Of a stretch of DNA of 36,303 nucleotides, positions 1 to 7,743 are shown one piece after another. This stretch comes from Pseudomonas sp. TNT3. GTDB taxonomy: Bacteria > Pseudomonadota > Gammaproteobacteria > Pseudomonadales > Pseudomonadaceae. The notes beneath the pieces were generated by a model that saw only the letters and a list, made by a program, of their open reading frames with translations, made no database searches and was not told the DNA's origin. Position numbers and translations under genes: made by a program. Within the stretch, counting starts at the first letter, position 1; each line of letters opens with the position of its first letter. The stretch is taken from NCBI RefSeq assembly GCF_010095445.2, contig NZ_WFGV02000057.1, positions 1 through 36,303 on the forward strand, written 5' to 3'.

Positions 1-298
1 TGGGCACCCACTGCCGGCGCAACCGTGCAGCGATGTGCACGTCGGCGCCTCGGTCGCGTTGTCCGTACGTCCCGAACGTCTGCACCTGGTACCGGCGAGC
101 ACCGAGGGCGCATTGCCGTGCCGGGTCGACACGCAGATCTACCTCGGCACTGACTTGCAATATCAAGTCAGCCTCAGCGACGGCTCGCGCCTCACCGTGC
201 GCACGCCCAACAGCGTCGACCGCAGCTTGCGCTTCGCCGTGGGCACGCAAGCCGGTCTGTTGTTTGACAGCGGCAGCGCCAGCGTCCTGCACGATTGA
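1..298 (+). CDS. Polyamine-type ABC transporter ATP-binding protein, C-terminal fragment (5' end outside window)
   Basis: The reading frame is open from base 2 to a TGA at 296-298, so only the last ~98 residues are visible. They contain no Walker or signature motifs, but the stretch around SVRPERLHL followed by a beta-rich segment fits the TOBE domain that ends PotA/CysA/MalK-type ATPases. Position supports this: two PotB/PotC-like permeases and a PotD-like binding protein follow on the same strand, the first starting 15 nt downstream. The protein would be the cytoplasmic motor of that importer. The substrate cannot be told from the fragment. The family call rests on the TOBE-like tail plus gene order. 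Confidence 0.8.
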   Translation, partial: GHPLPAQPCSDVHVGASVALSVRPERLHLVPASTEGALPCRVDTQIYLGTDLQYQVSLSDGSRLTVRTPNSVDRSLRFAVGTQAGLLFDSGSASVLHD

Positions 299-313
299 GC
301 ACGAGGAATTGCC

Positions 314-1234
314 ATGCACGCTTTACCGATTGCCAACACCCTGGAACGCCGCAAAGCTTTCCAGAGCTTCCTCGGCGTCAGCCCGGCGCTCATCGCCATC
401 AGCCTGTTCCTCATCGTCCCGATCGTGATTGTCATCGGCTACTCGCTGATGGAAGCGAACCCCTATGGCGGGGTAAACAAAGTCTTCAGCACGGAGGCCT
501 ACACCTCGCTGTTATTCGAGCGCCAACTGGATGACAGCCTGGCCTTCGCCGACTCTTATCTGCTTATCGCGCTGCGTTCGATCGGCATTGCCGGGTTGAC
601 CACCCTTATCACCCTGCTGCTCGGTTTCCCGGTGGCGGTGTGGCTGGCCATGCAGCCGGCTCATCGGCGGGGGCTGCTGATCTTTCTGATCACAGTACCG
701 TTCTGGGCCAACTTGTTGATTCGCACCTACGCCTGGATTTTGCTGCTGCGTAACACCGGGGTGATCAACAACAGCCTGATGGGACTCGGCGTGATCGACC
801 AGCCGTTGCAACTGCTCTACACCGACGGCGCGGTACTGCTGGGGCTGGTCTATACCTACGCGCCCTTTGTCGTACTGCCGATTTACGCCACCCTGGAAAA
901 AATGGACATCCGCCTGCTGGAAGCGGCGCAGGACCTTTACGCCGGGCGCCTGCGCACCTTGCGCAAAGTGGTGTTGCCCATCGCCAAACCCGGAATCATG
1001 GCCGGCGCCATCCTCACCTTTGTGCCGTGCCTGGGGGCGATGATTGCTCCGGAATTATTGGGTGGAGGCACCCGAATGATGCTCGGCAACCTGATCTTCA
1101 GGCAGTTCAGCGATGCGCGTAACTGGCCATTCGGCGCGGCCCTGTCGCTGGTGCTGATGGCAGCGGTGATGCTGGTGCTGACGGTGTATGCCCTGCGTGC
1201 CGAACGCCAGCGCGTCGCCAAGGGAGGTGCGTGA
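314..1234 (+). CDS. ABC transporter permease, PotB-like (polyamine/opine family)
   Basis: This 306-residue inner-membrane protein has about six hydrophobic segments; the first is near residues 28-48. An EAA loop near residues 195-225 (EAAQDLYAG...LP...PGIMAG) is the contact site for the ATPase. Length and loop match the PotB/PotH permease family, which imports putrescine, spermidine or related cations. The ATG at 314 follows a GAGGAATTG Shine-Dalgarno region and starts 15 nt after the ATPase gene. Its stop overlaps the next gene's GTG start (GTGA), pointing to translational coupling. Substrate specificity is not visible in the sequence. Confidence 0.9.
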   Translation: MHALPIANTLERRKAFQSFLGVSPALIAISLFLIVPIVIVIGYSLMEANPYGGVNKVFSTEAYTSLLFERQLDDSLAFADSYLLIALRSIGIAGLTTLITLLLGFPVAVWLAMQPAHRRGLLIFLITVPFWANLLIRTYAWILLLRNTGVINNSLMGLGVIDQPLQLLYTDGAVLLGLVYTYAPFVVLPIYATLEKMDIRLLEAAQDLYAGRLRTLRKVVLPIAKPGIMAGAILTFVPCLGAMIAPELLGGGTRMMLGNLIFRQFSDARNWPFGAALSLVLMAAVMLVLTVYALRAERQRVAKGGA

Positions 1235-2039
1235 TGCTGGGTCTATTCAAAAGAAACGCGCTGCAGGTGCAGGACTTTCCGGGCTTTGGCGGCTTCAGTT
1301 TCCTGTTCTACCTGTACCTCTACGCACCGATCGTGGTGCTGGTGGTGTTCTCCTTCAACGCCAACCAGTCCGCGACCGTGTGGACCGGCTTCAGCCTCGA
1401 CTGGTACCGCGCCGCGTTCGCCAATCAGGCCCTGCGTCAGGCTGCGGGAAACAGTCTGCTGATTGCCGTCTGCGCCAGCATGATCGCGACGGCCATCGCC
1501 ACCCTCGCCGCCCTCGGCACATCCCGGGCGCCAGGTTCAAGGGCCTGCAACTGTCGATGGGAGCGATCATGTTGCCTTTGGTGCTGCCGGAAATCGTAGT
1601 CGGCGTTGCTACCCTCGCGTTGTTTTCCACCATTGGCCTGTCCCTGGGTTACGGCAACCTGATCATCGCTCATACGGTGTTCTGTATCCCCTTCGCCTAC
1701 CTGCCGATCCGGGCGCGGCTCAACGACATGGACCTCTCGCTCGAACAGGCCTCGGCTGATCTTTACGCCGGCCCGTGGCGGACCTTTCGCAAGGTCACGT
1801 TACCGCTGCTGATGCCAGGCATTGTTTCCGGGCTGATGCTGGCCTTCATTGTTTCGCTGGATAACTTCGTGATCTCGATGATGGTCTCCCAGGCGGGCAC
1901 CACCACCTTGCCCATCTTCATCTTCGGCCTGCTGCGCATGGGCGTGACACCTGACGTCAACGCCGTCTCGACCCTGATCCTGGGCGTCTCGGTGTTGTTC
2001 GTCAGCCTCTCGTACCTGTTGGGCAAAAAGAACACCTGA
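1231..2039 (+). pseudogene. ABC transporter permease, PotC-like, broken by a -1 frameshift
   Basis: Homology to PotC/PotI permeases runs over two frames. The N-terminal half starts at GTG 1231 or ATG 1234 and would terminate at 1597-1599. The C-terminal half, with EAA loop (EQASADLYAG...LPLLMPGIVSG) and last membrane segments, is in the frame ending at the TGA at 2037-2039. The switch lies at about 1531-1533: ...ALGTSRA is followed, one base out of frame, by RFKGLQ. One missing base at this GC-rich spot would restore TSRA-P-RFKGLQ. I saw no slippery heptamer of the X XXY YYZ type, so programmed frameshifting is unlikely. It is either a real inactivating deletion or a sequencing error. The intact protein would be about 269 residues and pair with the upstream permease. 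Confidence 0.8.
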
Positions 2040-2066
2040 ACCTTTTACGAACCGTGGGGAATTAGC

Positions 2067-3113
2067 ATGAGCACGTGGATAAAAAGCATCAGCACTTCGT
2101 TGTTCCTGACCTTACCGCTGACCTTGGTCGCGAGCGTTCAGGCCGCGGAAAAACTCAACGTGGTGAGCTGGAGCGGTTACTTTTCACCAGAAATACTCGC
2201 CAAATTCCAGAAGCAGAGCGGCATCGAAGTCACGGTGGATTCCTATGATTCCAACGAGACGCTACTGGCCAAGCTGAAACAGGGCGGCGCCGGCTACGAC
2301 GTGGCGATTCCGTCCAACCAGTTCATTCCGATCCTGATCAAGGAGCAGTTGCTCGAGCGCTTCGACCCGGTGAACGAGCCCTACTACGCCAGCGTCGTCG
2401 ACAACCTGAAAAAGCCCACATGGGACCCGCAAGGTGCCTATTCCATGCCGTTCATTTGGGGCACCACCAGCGTCGTGATCAACGCCGAGCGCTACAAAGG
2501 CCCCGCCGACAGCTACAAAGTGCTGTACGAGCCGCCGGCCGAGCTGCAGGGGCGGATTAACATGTTCGACTCGGTCAGCGAAGTCATCGACATGGCCAGC
2601 CTGTACCTGAACATCCCGTTGTGTACCGAAGATCCGAAACAGATGCAGCAAGTGCTGACCCTGCTCAAGGCACAGAAACCCTTCGTCAAAACCTACAGCT
2701 CCAAGGCCGGCTCGATCCGCGAAAACCTCGCCTCCGGTGAAGTCGACATGTCGATGTTCTGGGGCGGTTCGTCGATGCGTGCCCGGGAAATGAAGCCCAG
2801 CCTGAAGTACCTCTACCCCAAGGAAGGCGTACTGGCCTGGGTCGACAATATGGTCATTCCCAAGGGCAGCAAAAACCCGGCAAACGCCAAGGCGTTCATT
2901 GCGTTCCTGAGCCAGCCTGAAAATGCGGCGATGACGCAGAACTTCCTCAAGCACCAGAGCCCGATCAAGGGCGTGGAACCCTTCCTCGACGCCAGTCTCA
3001 AGGATGCACCGGAACTGCATATTCCCGAAGGCACCCCGGTGGTGTTCAGCAAGACCTGCGGTGAAGGCGCGATTCGCCTGGCCGATCGTCTCTGGACCAA
3101 CCTGATGCGTTGA
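2067..3113 (+). CDS. Periplasmic substrate-binding protein, PotD/PotF-like
   Basis: This 348-residue protein has a signal peptide (MSTWIKSISTSLFLTLPLTL, cleavage probably after VQA near residue 27). The mature start EKLNVVSWSGYFSPEILAKF is typical of spermidine/putrescine-binding proteins, as are YDVAIPSNQF near residues 75-85 and W/Y residues that usually line the cation pocket. It would capture the ligand in the periplasm and deliver it to the permeases encoded upstream. ATG 2067 lies downstream of a GGGGAA ribosome-binding site. The ligand could be a polyamine, an opine or another amine; the linked amidase suggests an amide-bearing compound, but that is inference. Confidence 0.88.
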   Translation: MSTWIKSISTSLFLTLPLTLVASVQAAEKLNVVSWSGYFSPEILAKFQKQSGIEVTVDSYDSNETLLAKLKQGGAGYDVAIPSNQFIPILIKEQLLERFDPVNEPYYASVVDNLKKPTWDPQGAYSMPFIWGTTSVVINAERYKGPADSYKVLYEPPAELQGRINMFDSVSEVIDMASLYLNIPLCTEDPKQMQQVLTLLKAQKPFVKTYSSKAGSIRENLASGEVDMSMFWGGSSMRAREMKPSLKYLYPKEGVLAWVDNMVIPKGSKNPANAKAFIAFLSQPENAAMTQNFLKHQSPIKGVEPFLDASLKDAPELHIPEGTPVVFSKTCGEGAIRLADRLWTNLMR

Positions 3114-3121
3114 TCCCTGCC

Positions 3122-3142
3122 GCCCCGTCACGGCGACGGGGC
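3122..3142 (+). other. Intercistronic GC-rich hairpin between binding protein and amidase
   Basis: The perfect 8-bp stem GCCCCGTC / GACGGGGC with a 5-nt loop lies 8 nt after the binding-protein stop. No T-run follows (AATTCTCC), so it is a weak candidate for full termination. It could stabilise the 3' end of the binding-protein message or partly attenuate transcription into the amidase. Confidence 0.4.
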
Positions 3143-3173
3143 AATTCTCCAGCCGTCTGAAAGGCCGCTTGCA

Positions 3174-4637
3174 ATGACTTTCAATAACATCAGCGAACTG
3201 GTCCTGCTGCAGGCCCATGAACTCGCCGAACGCATCCGCCTGCGCCAGGTTTCCTGTCGAGAAGTGATGCAGGCTTATCTTGCCCATATCGAACGCTTCA
3301 ACCCACGGGTCAATGCGCTGATCAGCCTGCAAGCGCCAGAAGATCTACTGGCCCAGGCCGACCTGCGCGACACCGAACTGGCGCGGGGCGAATACAGAGG
3401 CTGGATGCACGGCCTGCCCCACGCGGTCAAAGACCTGTCCTTGACCCAGGGTATCCGCACCACCCTGGGTTCACCGCTGTACAAGGATTTTGTCCCTGAA
3501 CGCGACGGCATCATGGTCGAGCGCATCAAGGCGGCGGGCGCGATCATCATCGGCAAAACCAATACCCCGGAGTTCGGCCTCGGCTCCCAGAGCTACAACC
3601 CGCTGTTCGGTGCCACCGGTTGCGCGTTCGATCCGGGCAAAACGGCCGGCGGCAGTAGCGGTGGCGCGGCGGCAGCACTGGCCATGCACCTGGTGCCGGT
3701 GGCTGACGGCAGCGACATGATGGGCTCGTTACGCAACCCGGCCGCGTTCAACAACATTTTCGGCTTCCGTCCATCGCAGGGACGCGTGCCGTTTGACGAC
3801 AGCGCCGACCTGTTTTTCGATCAGCTCGGCTACGAAGGTCCCATGGCGCGAAGCGTGCGAGACGCAGCCTTGCTGTTGTCCATCCAGGCCGGCGGCGATG
3901 CCCGTGCACCACTGTCCATCGCGGAGCCTGGCAGTGTTTTCGCCGCGCCACTGGAACGGGACTTCAAGGGCACACGCTTGGGCTGGCTCGGCGACTTCAA
4001 CGGTTACCTGCCGATGGAAAAAGGCATCGTGGCTCTGTGCGAGAAGGCCTTTGCCGACTTCGAAAGCCTGGGTTGCCACATCGAACCGGTGCAGCCGGCG
4101 TTCGCGCCCCAACTGCTGTGGAGCAGCTGGCGAACCTTGCGCCACTGGTCAGTAGCAGGCTCGCTGGGGGCCGCGTATGCCGACCCGCACAAACGCGTGC
4201 AGCTGAAACCGGAGGCCTGCTGGGAAATCGAAAACGGTTTGCAACTGTCGGGCAGCGACGTCTACGCCGCCACCGTTGTGCGCAGCGACTGGTACCGTGC
4301 GCTCTCGCGGCTGTTCGAGCGCTTCGACTACCTGTTGTTGCCGAGCGCCCAGGTCTTCCCGTTCGACAAAACCATCCCATGGCCAAGTTCCATTGAAGGC
4401 GTGGCCATGGACACCTACCACCGCTGGATGGAAGTCGTGATCCCGGCCACGCTGTCCGGGTGCCCGGTGGCCAACGTGCAAGTGGGCTTCAATGACAACG
4501 GGCTGCCGATGGGCGTGCAAATCATCGGGCGGCATCAGGCCGATTTTGCCGTGCTGCAATTGGCCCATGCTTATGAATCGGCAAGCCGCTGGTTCACTCG
4601 GCACCCGTCGCCATTGCTGACTACGACGCCGCGCTAG
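3174..4637 (+). CDS. Amidase-signature family hydrolase
   Basis: This 487-residue cytoplasmic protein (no signal peptide) carries the complete Ser-cisSer-Lys triad of amidase-signature enzymes: Lys86 in HAVKDL, cis-Ser161 in AGGSSGG and nucleophile Ser185 in MMGSLRNPA. The 75- and 24-residue spacings match family members such as FAAH. The usual GSDTGGS is GSDMMGS here, a variation beside the nucleophile. These enzymes hydrolyse a carboxamide to acid plus ammonia or amine; the exact substrate is unknown. It is the last gene of the transporter cluster, so it probably acts on the imported compound. Its 3' end overlaps the convergent ProV-like gene by 17 nt. GatA is less likely because no gatB/gatC neighbours are seen. 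Confidence 0.88.
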   Translation: MTFNNISELVLLQAHELAERIRLRQVSCREVMQAYLAHIERFNPRVNALISLQAPEDLLAQADLRDTELARGEYRGWMHGLPHAVKDLSLTQGIRTTLGSPLYKDFVPERDGIMVERIKAAGAIIIGKTNTPEFGLGSQSYNPLFGATGCAFDPGKTAGGSSGGAAAALAMHLVPVADGSDMMGSLRNPAAFNNIFGFRPSQGRVPFDDSADLFFDQLGYEGPMARSVRDAALLLSIQAGGDARAPLSIAEPGSVFAAPLERDFKGTRLGWLGDFNGYLPMEKGIVALCEKAFADFESLGCHIEPVQPAFAPQLLWSSWRTLRHWSVAGSLGAAYADPHKRVQLKPEACWEIENGLQLSGSDVYAATVVRSDWYRALSRLFERFDYLLLPSAQVFPFDKTIPWPSSIEGVAMDTYHRWMEVVIPATLSGCPVANVQVGFNDNGLPMGVQIIGRHQADFAVLQLAHAYESASRWFTRHPSPLLTTTPR

Positions 4638-5706
4638 CCTCGGCCATCCGCGACTCCTCGCTGATTGTCGACGTCACCATCGTCGCGATAATCGACTTCA
4701 GGGCCAGTTGCCCCACGGGCTGGCCCTGTTCATTGGTGACCACCATCTCATCCAGCCCCGCCTCTACCAGGCGCTTGACCGCCGATTCGAGTGACGTGCC
4801 CACAGGCATGGCCAGCGTTGCGCCGGGCTTGACCCGTACAAAAGGGCGCATGATCGCGTCGACGCTGATCACCCGTCCGCGATTCACTTCCTTGACGAAG
4901 TTGGCAATGTAGTCGTCGGCGGGACTCATGACGATCTCCTGTCGGGTGCCTTGCTGCACCACTTCACCGTCGCGCAGGATGGCGATGCGGTCACCGATGC
5001 GCAGCGCCTCGTCGAGGTCATGGGTGATGAACACGATGGTCTTGCGGATCTCTTTTTGCAGGTCCAGCAGCACCGATTGCATGTCCATGCGGATCAGCGG
5101 ATCGAGCGCCGAAAAGGCTTCGTCCATCAACAGGATCGGCGCATCGTTGGCCAGTGCCCGGGCCAGGCCGACACGCTGCTGCATGCCTCCGGAGAGCTGA
5201 TTGGGGTAGTGATTCTCGTAGCCTTGAAGTCCGACCCGATCCAGCCAGCGCCGGGCAATTTCCTGTTGCTTAGCACGGGGCAAGCCCTGGATTTCCAGCC
5301 CGTAGACTGCGTTGTCGAGCACCGTCCGGTTCGGCAGCAACGCGAACTTCTGGAACACCATCGACACATGATGCCGCCGGAATTCGCGAAGGTCGTTGCG
5401 GTTCATTTTCAGTACATCAACGCCCCCCACGATGACTTCACCGGCGGTGGGTTCGATCAACCGGTTGATATGGCGGATCAAGGTCGATTTGCCCGACCCG
5501 GAAAGCCCCATGATCACCTGGATCCCACCGGACGGCATGCTGATGTTGATGTCCTTCAAACCCAGCACATGGCTGTGATTGCTCAGCAGTTCAGACTTGC
5601 TCATGCCCTGTTTGACCCGCTCGATACTGGCCTGCGCCTGGTAACCGAAGATCTTGTAGAGATGGCGGATTTCGATGCCAAAGTCGCTGCTCGGATTAGT
5701 GGCCAT
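4621..5706 (-). CDS. Glycine betaine/proline betaine-type ABC transporter ATP-binding protein with CBS tail (ProV/OpuAA family)
   Basis: This 361-residue ATPase shows Walker A GLSGSGKST, signature LSGGMQQRV, Walker B ILLMDEAFSALDP and a switch His in ITHDLDEAL. About 90 C-terminal residues look like the CBS region that senses ionic strength or nucleotides in ProV/OpuA proteins. ATG 5706 was chosen over an upstream in-frame ATG at 5742 because GGAGAAGG lies just before it and MATNPSSDFGIEIRHLYKIF is a typical ProV start. It overlaps the permease gene by 11 nt and is last in the tetR-reductase-SBP-permease-ATPase operon. It would energise uptake of a quaternary or N-methylated amine. Confidence 0.92.
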   Translation of the reverse strand: MATNPSSDFGIEIRHLYKIFGYQAQASIERVKQGMSKSELLSNHSHVLGLKDINISMPSGGIQVIMGLSGSGKSTLIRHINRLIEPTAGEVIVGGVDVLKMNRNDLREFRRHHVSMVFQKFALLPNRTVLDNAVYGLEIQGLPRAKQQEIARRWLDRVGLQGYENHYPNQLSGGMQQRVGLARALANDAPILLMDEAFSALDPLIRMDMQSVLLDLQKEIRKTIVFITHDLDEALRIGDRIAILRDGEVVQQGTRQEIVMSPADDYIANFVKEVNRGRVISVDAIMRPFVRVKPGATLAMPVGTSLESAVKRLVEAGLDEMVVTNEQGQPVGQLALKSIIATMVTSTISEESRMAEASAAS

Positions 5707-6586
5707 GAACCTTCTCCAGATGCTTTTGCAGCCGTCTTCCATACGCCTGGCTGACCCGATCGAAGATCACTGCGATGCCGACAATGGCCAGGCCGTTGAA
5801 CATGCCCAGGGTGAAATACTGGTTGGAAATGGCTTTGAGCACCGGTTGCCCCAGCCCTTGAACGCCGATCATCGAGGCAATCACCACCATCGCCAGGGCC
5901 ATCATGATGGTCTGGTTGATGCCGGCCATGATCGAGGGCAACGCCAGCGGCAATTGGACGTTTTTCAGCTTCTGCCAACTGGACGAACCGAAGGCGTCGG
6001 CGCATTCGAGCATCTCGGCGTCGACGTGGCGGATGCCCAGGTTGGTCAGGCGAATCATCGGCGGCAAGGCGTACACCACCACCGCAATCAAGCCCGCGAC
6101 CTTGCCGATGCCCAGCAACATCACCACTGGGATCAGGTAGACAAAACTCGGTAGCGTCTGCATCACGTCCAGAATCGGACTGACCAGATTGCGCAGTCGA
6201 TTGGAGCGAGCCATGGCAATGCCCATCGGTAAACCGATAACGATGGAAATCACCGTGCACACGAAGATCATCGACAGCGTCTTCATGGTGTCGGACCACA
6301 TGTCCAGGTACCCGATCGCCATCAGCGTGAACACGCAACCCAGCACGATTTTCCAGCTGCGACTGCCGAACCAGGCAATCAAGGCGACCAGCAAAATAAT
6401 GATCGGCCATGGCGTGGTGGTCATGAATCGCTCGGCCTGATTCAGAAAGTACTGCAACGGCTGGAAGAAGCTTTCGAAGCTATCGCCGTAGGTGCTGGTG
6501 AAGTTTCGAAAGGCCCCGTCGATGGCCTTTTTCAAAGCCCGGAGCCGTTCGTCCTCCATATGTGGAAAGCTTGATAGCCATTCCAT
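5696..6586 (-). CDS. Glycine betaine/proline betaine-type ABC transporter permease (ProW family)
   Basis: This 296-residue inner-membrane protein has a soluble N-terminal segment, several membrane helices and a typical ProW/OpuAB core (IVIGLPMGIAMARS, DVMQTLPSFVYLIPVVMLLGIG, ATP-ase contact loop around ECADAFGSSSWQKLKNVQLPLA). ATG 6586 is preferred to the upstream ATG at 6688 because it follows AGGGGAA and starts the conserved MEWLSSFPHMED. The gene follows the binding-protein gene after about 114 nt containing a stem-loop, and overlaps the ATPase gene. It forms the membrane channel of the betaine-type importer. Confidence 0.92.
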   Translation of the reverse strand: MEWLSSFPHMEDERLRALKKAIDGAFRNFTSTYGDSFESFFQPLQYFLNQAERFMTTTPWPIIILLVALIAWFGSRSWKIVLGCVFTLMAIGYLDMWSDTMKTLSMIFVCTVISIVIGLPMGIAMARSNRLRNLVSPILDVMQTLPSFVYLIPVVMLLGIGKVAGLIAVVVYALPPMIRLTNLGIRHVDAEMLECADAFGSSSWQKLKNVQLPLALPSIMAGINQTIMMALAMVVIASMIGVQGLGQPVLKAISNQYFTLGMFNGLAIVGIAVIFDRVSQAYGRRLQKHLEKVHGH

Positions 6587-6660
6587 GAGATTCCCCTTTT
6601 GTTGAAGACCTGGCAGTCGATTCAAGACATGGGTGTTCTTATTTTTATCGGCGCCCTGTG

Positions 6661-6690
6661 CGATGCAGCTCGACGTATCGGGCTGCATCG
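6661..6690 (-). other. Stem-loop between binding-protein and permease genes
   Basis: The perfect 9-bp inverted repeat CGATGCAGC / GCTGCATCG has a 12-nt loop containing a further 3-bp stem. It lies 10 nt downstream of the binding-protein stop on the transcribed strand. No T-run follows. Such hairpins between a periplasmic-binding-protein gene and its permease commonly protect the upstream message and lower downstream expression; that role is inferred here. Confidence 0.5.
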
Positions 6691-6700
6691 ACTCATGGGA

Positions 6701-7702
6701 TTAAAGCGCAGCTTTGATCTTGCCGCTCGCTTCAGGGGTCACCCATTGGCTCCACAGCGCTTCGTTATTTTTGAGGAAATACTTCGCGCCCTCCTCACCG
6801 GTCGCCTGGTTATCGGTCATCCAGGCAATCAGTTTGTTCACCGTTTCGTTGGACCAGGCGCGCTTGTTCAAGTACGCCATGACGGTCGGCGAGCGGGCGG
6901 CGAAGGACTTGGTGGTCAGGGTGTACACCCGATCGATCGGCCAGCCGTTGGGTTTGGGGTCAGGACAGTCGGCGACCGTGTTGCATCGCTTCCACTCCGC
7001 CGCGTCCACGGGATGGCCATTATCCAGTTTCACCATCGGGTATTTGCCCAGTAGTGCCGTGGGTGCCCAGTAGAATCCGAGCCACGGCGCCTTGCGTTCG
7101 TAGGCTTTGGCGATAGAGCCGTCCAGCGCCGCTGCCGAACCGGTGTCGACCAGTTCAAAACCGGCTTTCTCGAAACCGTAGGCTTTGTAGAATTGTGCGG
7201 TAACGACAGTGCCGCCCCAACCTTGCGGGCCGTTGTAGATCGCACCTTTTTTCTTGTCGTCTGGGGCCGGGAACAGTTCCGGGTGTTTTTTCACATCGTC
7301 GAAACTCTTGATGTCCGGATGAGCGTCAGCGATGTATTTCGGAATCCACCAGCCCTGGGATCCACCGTCGCTCAACGAGTTGGCGGCCTGGATCAGGTTG
7401 CCGCTTTGTATGCCCGTTTTGGCGACCTCCGGAACCAGGTCGATCCAGCCCTCGGGCGCAATATCGGGCCGGCCCTTTTCGACCATGGAGGTGATGGTGG
7501 GCACCGTATCGCCCGTCACCAGGTCCGCGTTACAGCCATAGCCGGCATTCAGGATCAGCTTGTCGACGTTGGCCATCACTTCGGCGGATTGCCAGTTCAT
7601 GTTGGCAATCGTTACATCCCCGCACTCAGCCGCTGCTACCCAGCCACTGAAGGCGACCATCGCCAGCGCCAGTCCAGTCTTCGAGAAAGACTTTGCATTC
7701 AT
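6701..7702 (-). CDS. Periplasmic glycine betaine/proline betaine-type binding protein (ProX/OpuAC family)
   Basis: This 333-residue protein has a signal peptide (MNAKSFSKTGLALAMVAFSG, cleavage probably after AAA near residue 25). The mature portion has the OpuAC fold signature: VTIANMNWQSAEVMANVDK, a GYGCNADLVTGDT segment and many Trp residues (PEGWID, GWWIP, WLGFYWAP) of the kind that form cation-pi cages for quaternary amines. Four cysteines may form disulfides (C27/C58 and the C-x5-C pair in KRCNTVADC). It lies between the reductase and permease genes on the same strand and would supply ligand to the ProW/ProV pair. The linked StcD-like enzyme favours proline betaine or N-methylproline as ligand over simple osmoprotection, but this is inferred. 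Confidence 0.9.
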   Translation of the reverse strand: MNAKSFSKTGLALAMVAFSGWVAAAECGDVTIANMNWQSAEVMANVDKLILNAGYGCNADLVTGDTVPTITSMVEKGRPDIAPEGWIDLVPEVAKTGIQSGNLIQAANSLSDGGSQGWWIPKYIADAHPDIKSFDDVKKHPELFPAPDDKKKGAIYNGPQGWGGTVVTAQFYKAYGFEKAGFELVDTGSAAALDGSIAKAYERKAPWLGFYWAPTALLGKYPMVKLDNGHPVDAAEWKRCNTVADCPDPKPNGWPIDRVYTLTTKSFAARSPTVMAYLNKRAWSNETVNKLIAWMTDNQATGEEGAKYFLKNNEALWSQWVTPEASGKIKAAL

Positions 7703-7743
7703 AAACGCACCCTCGATTGCGGCCGGAATTAAGGAAGGGTCAA

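Noticed and set aside
1510..1540. Programmed -1 ribosomal frameshift in the PotC-like gene
   Set aside because: No X XXY YYZ slippery site is visible and PotC relatives do not use frameshifting; a simple indel explains it.
2262..3332. 356-codon open frame on the minus strand
   Set aside because: It is opposite the binding-protein gene with shadow-like composition and no family features.
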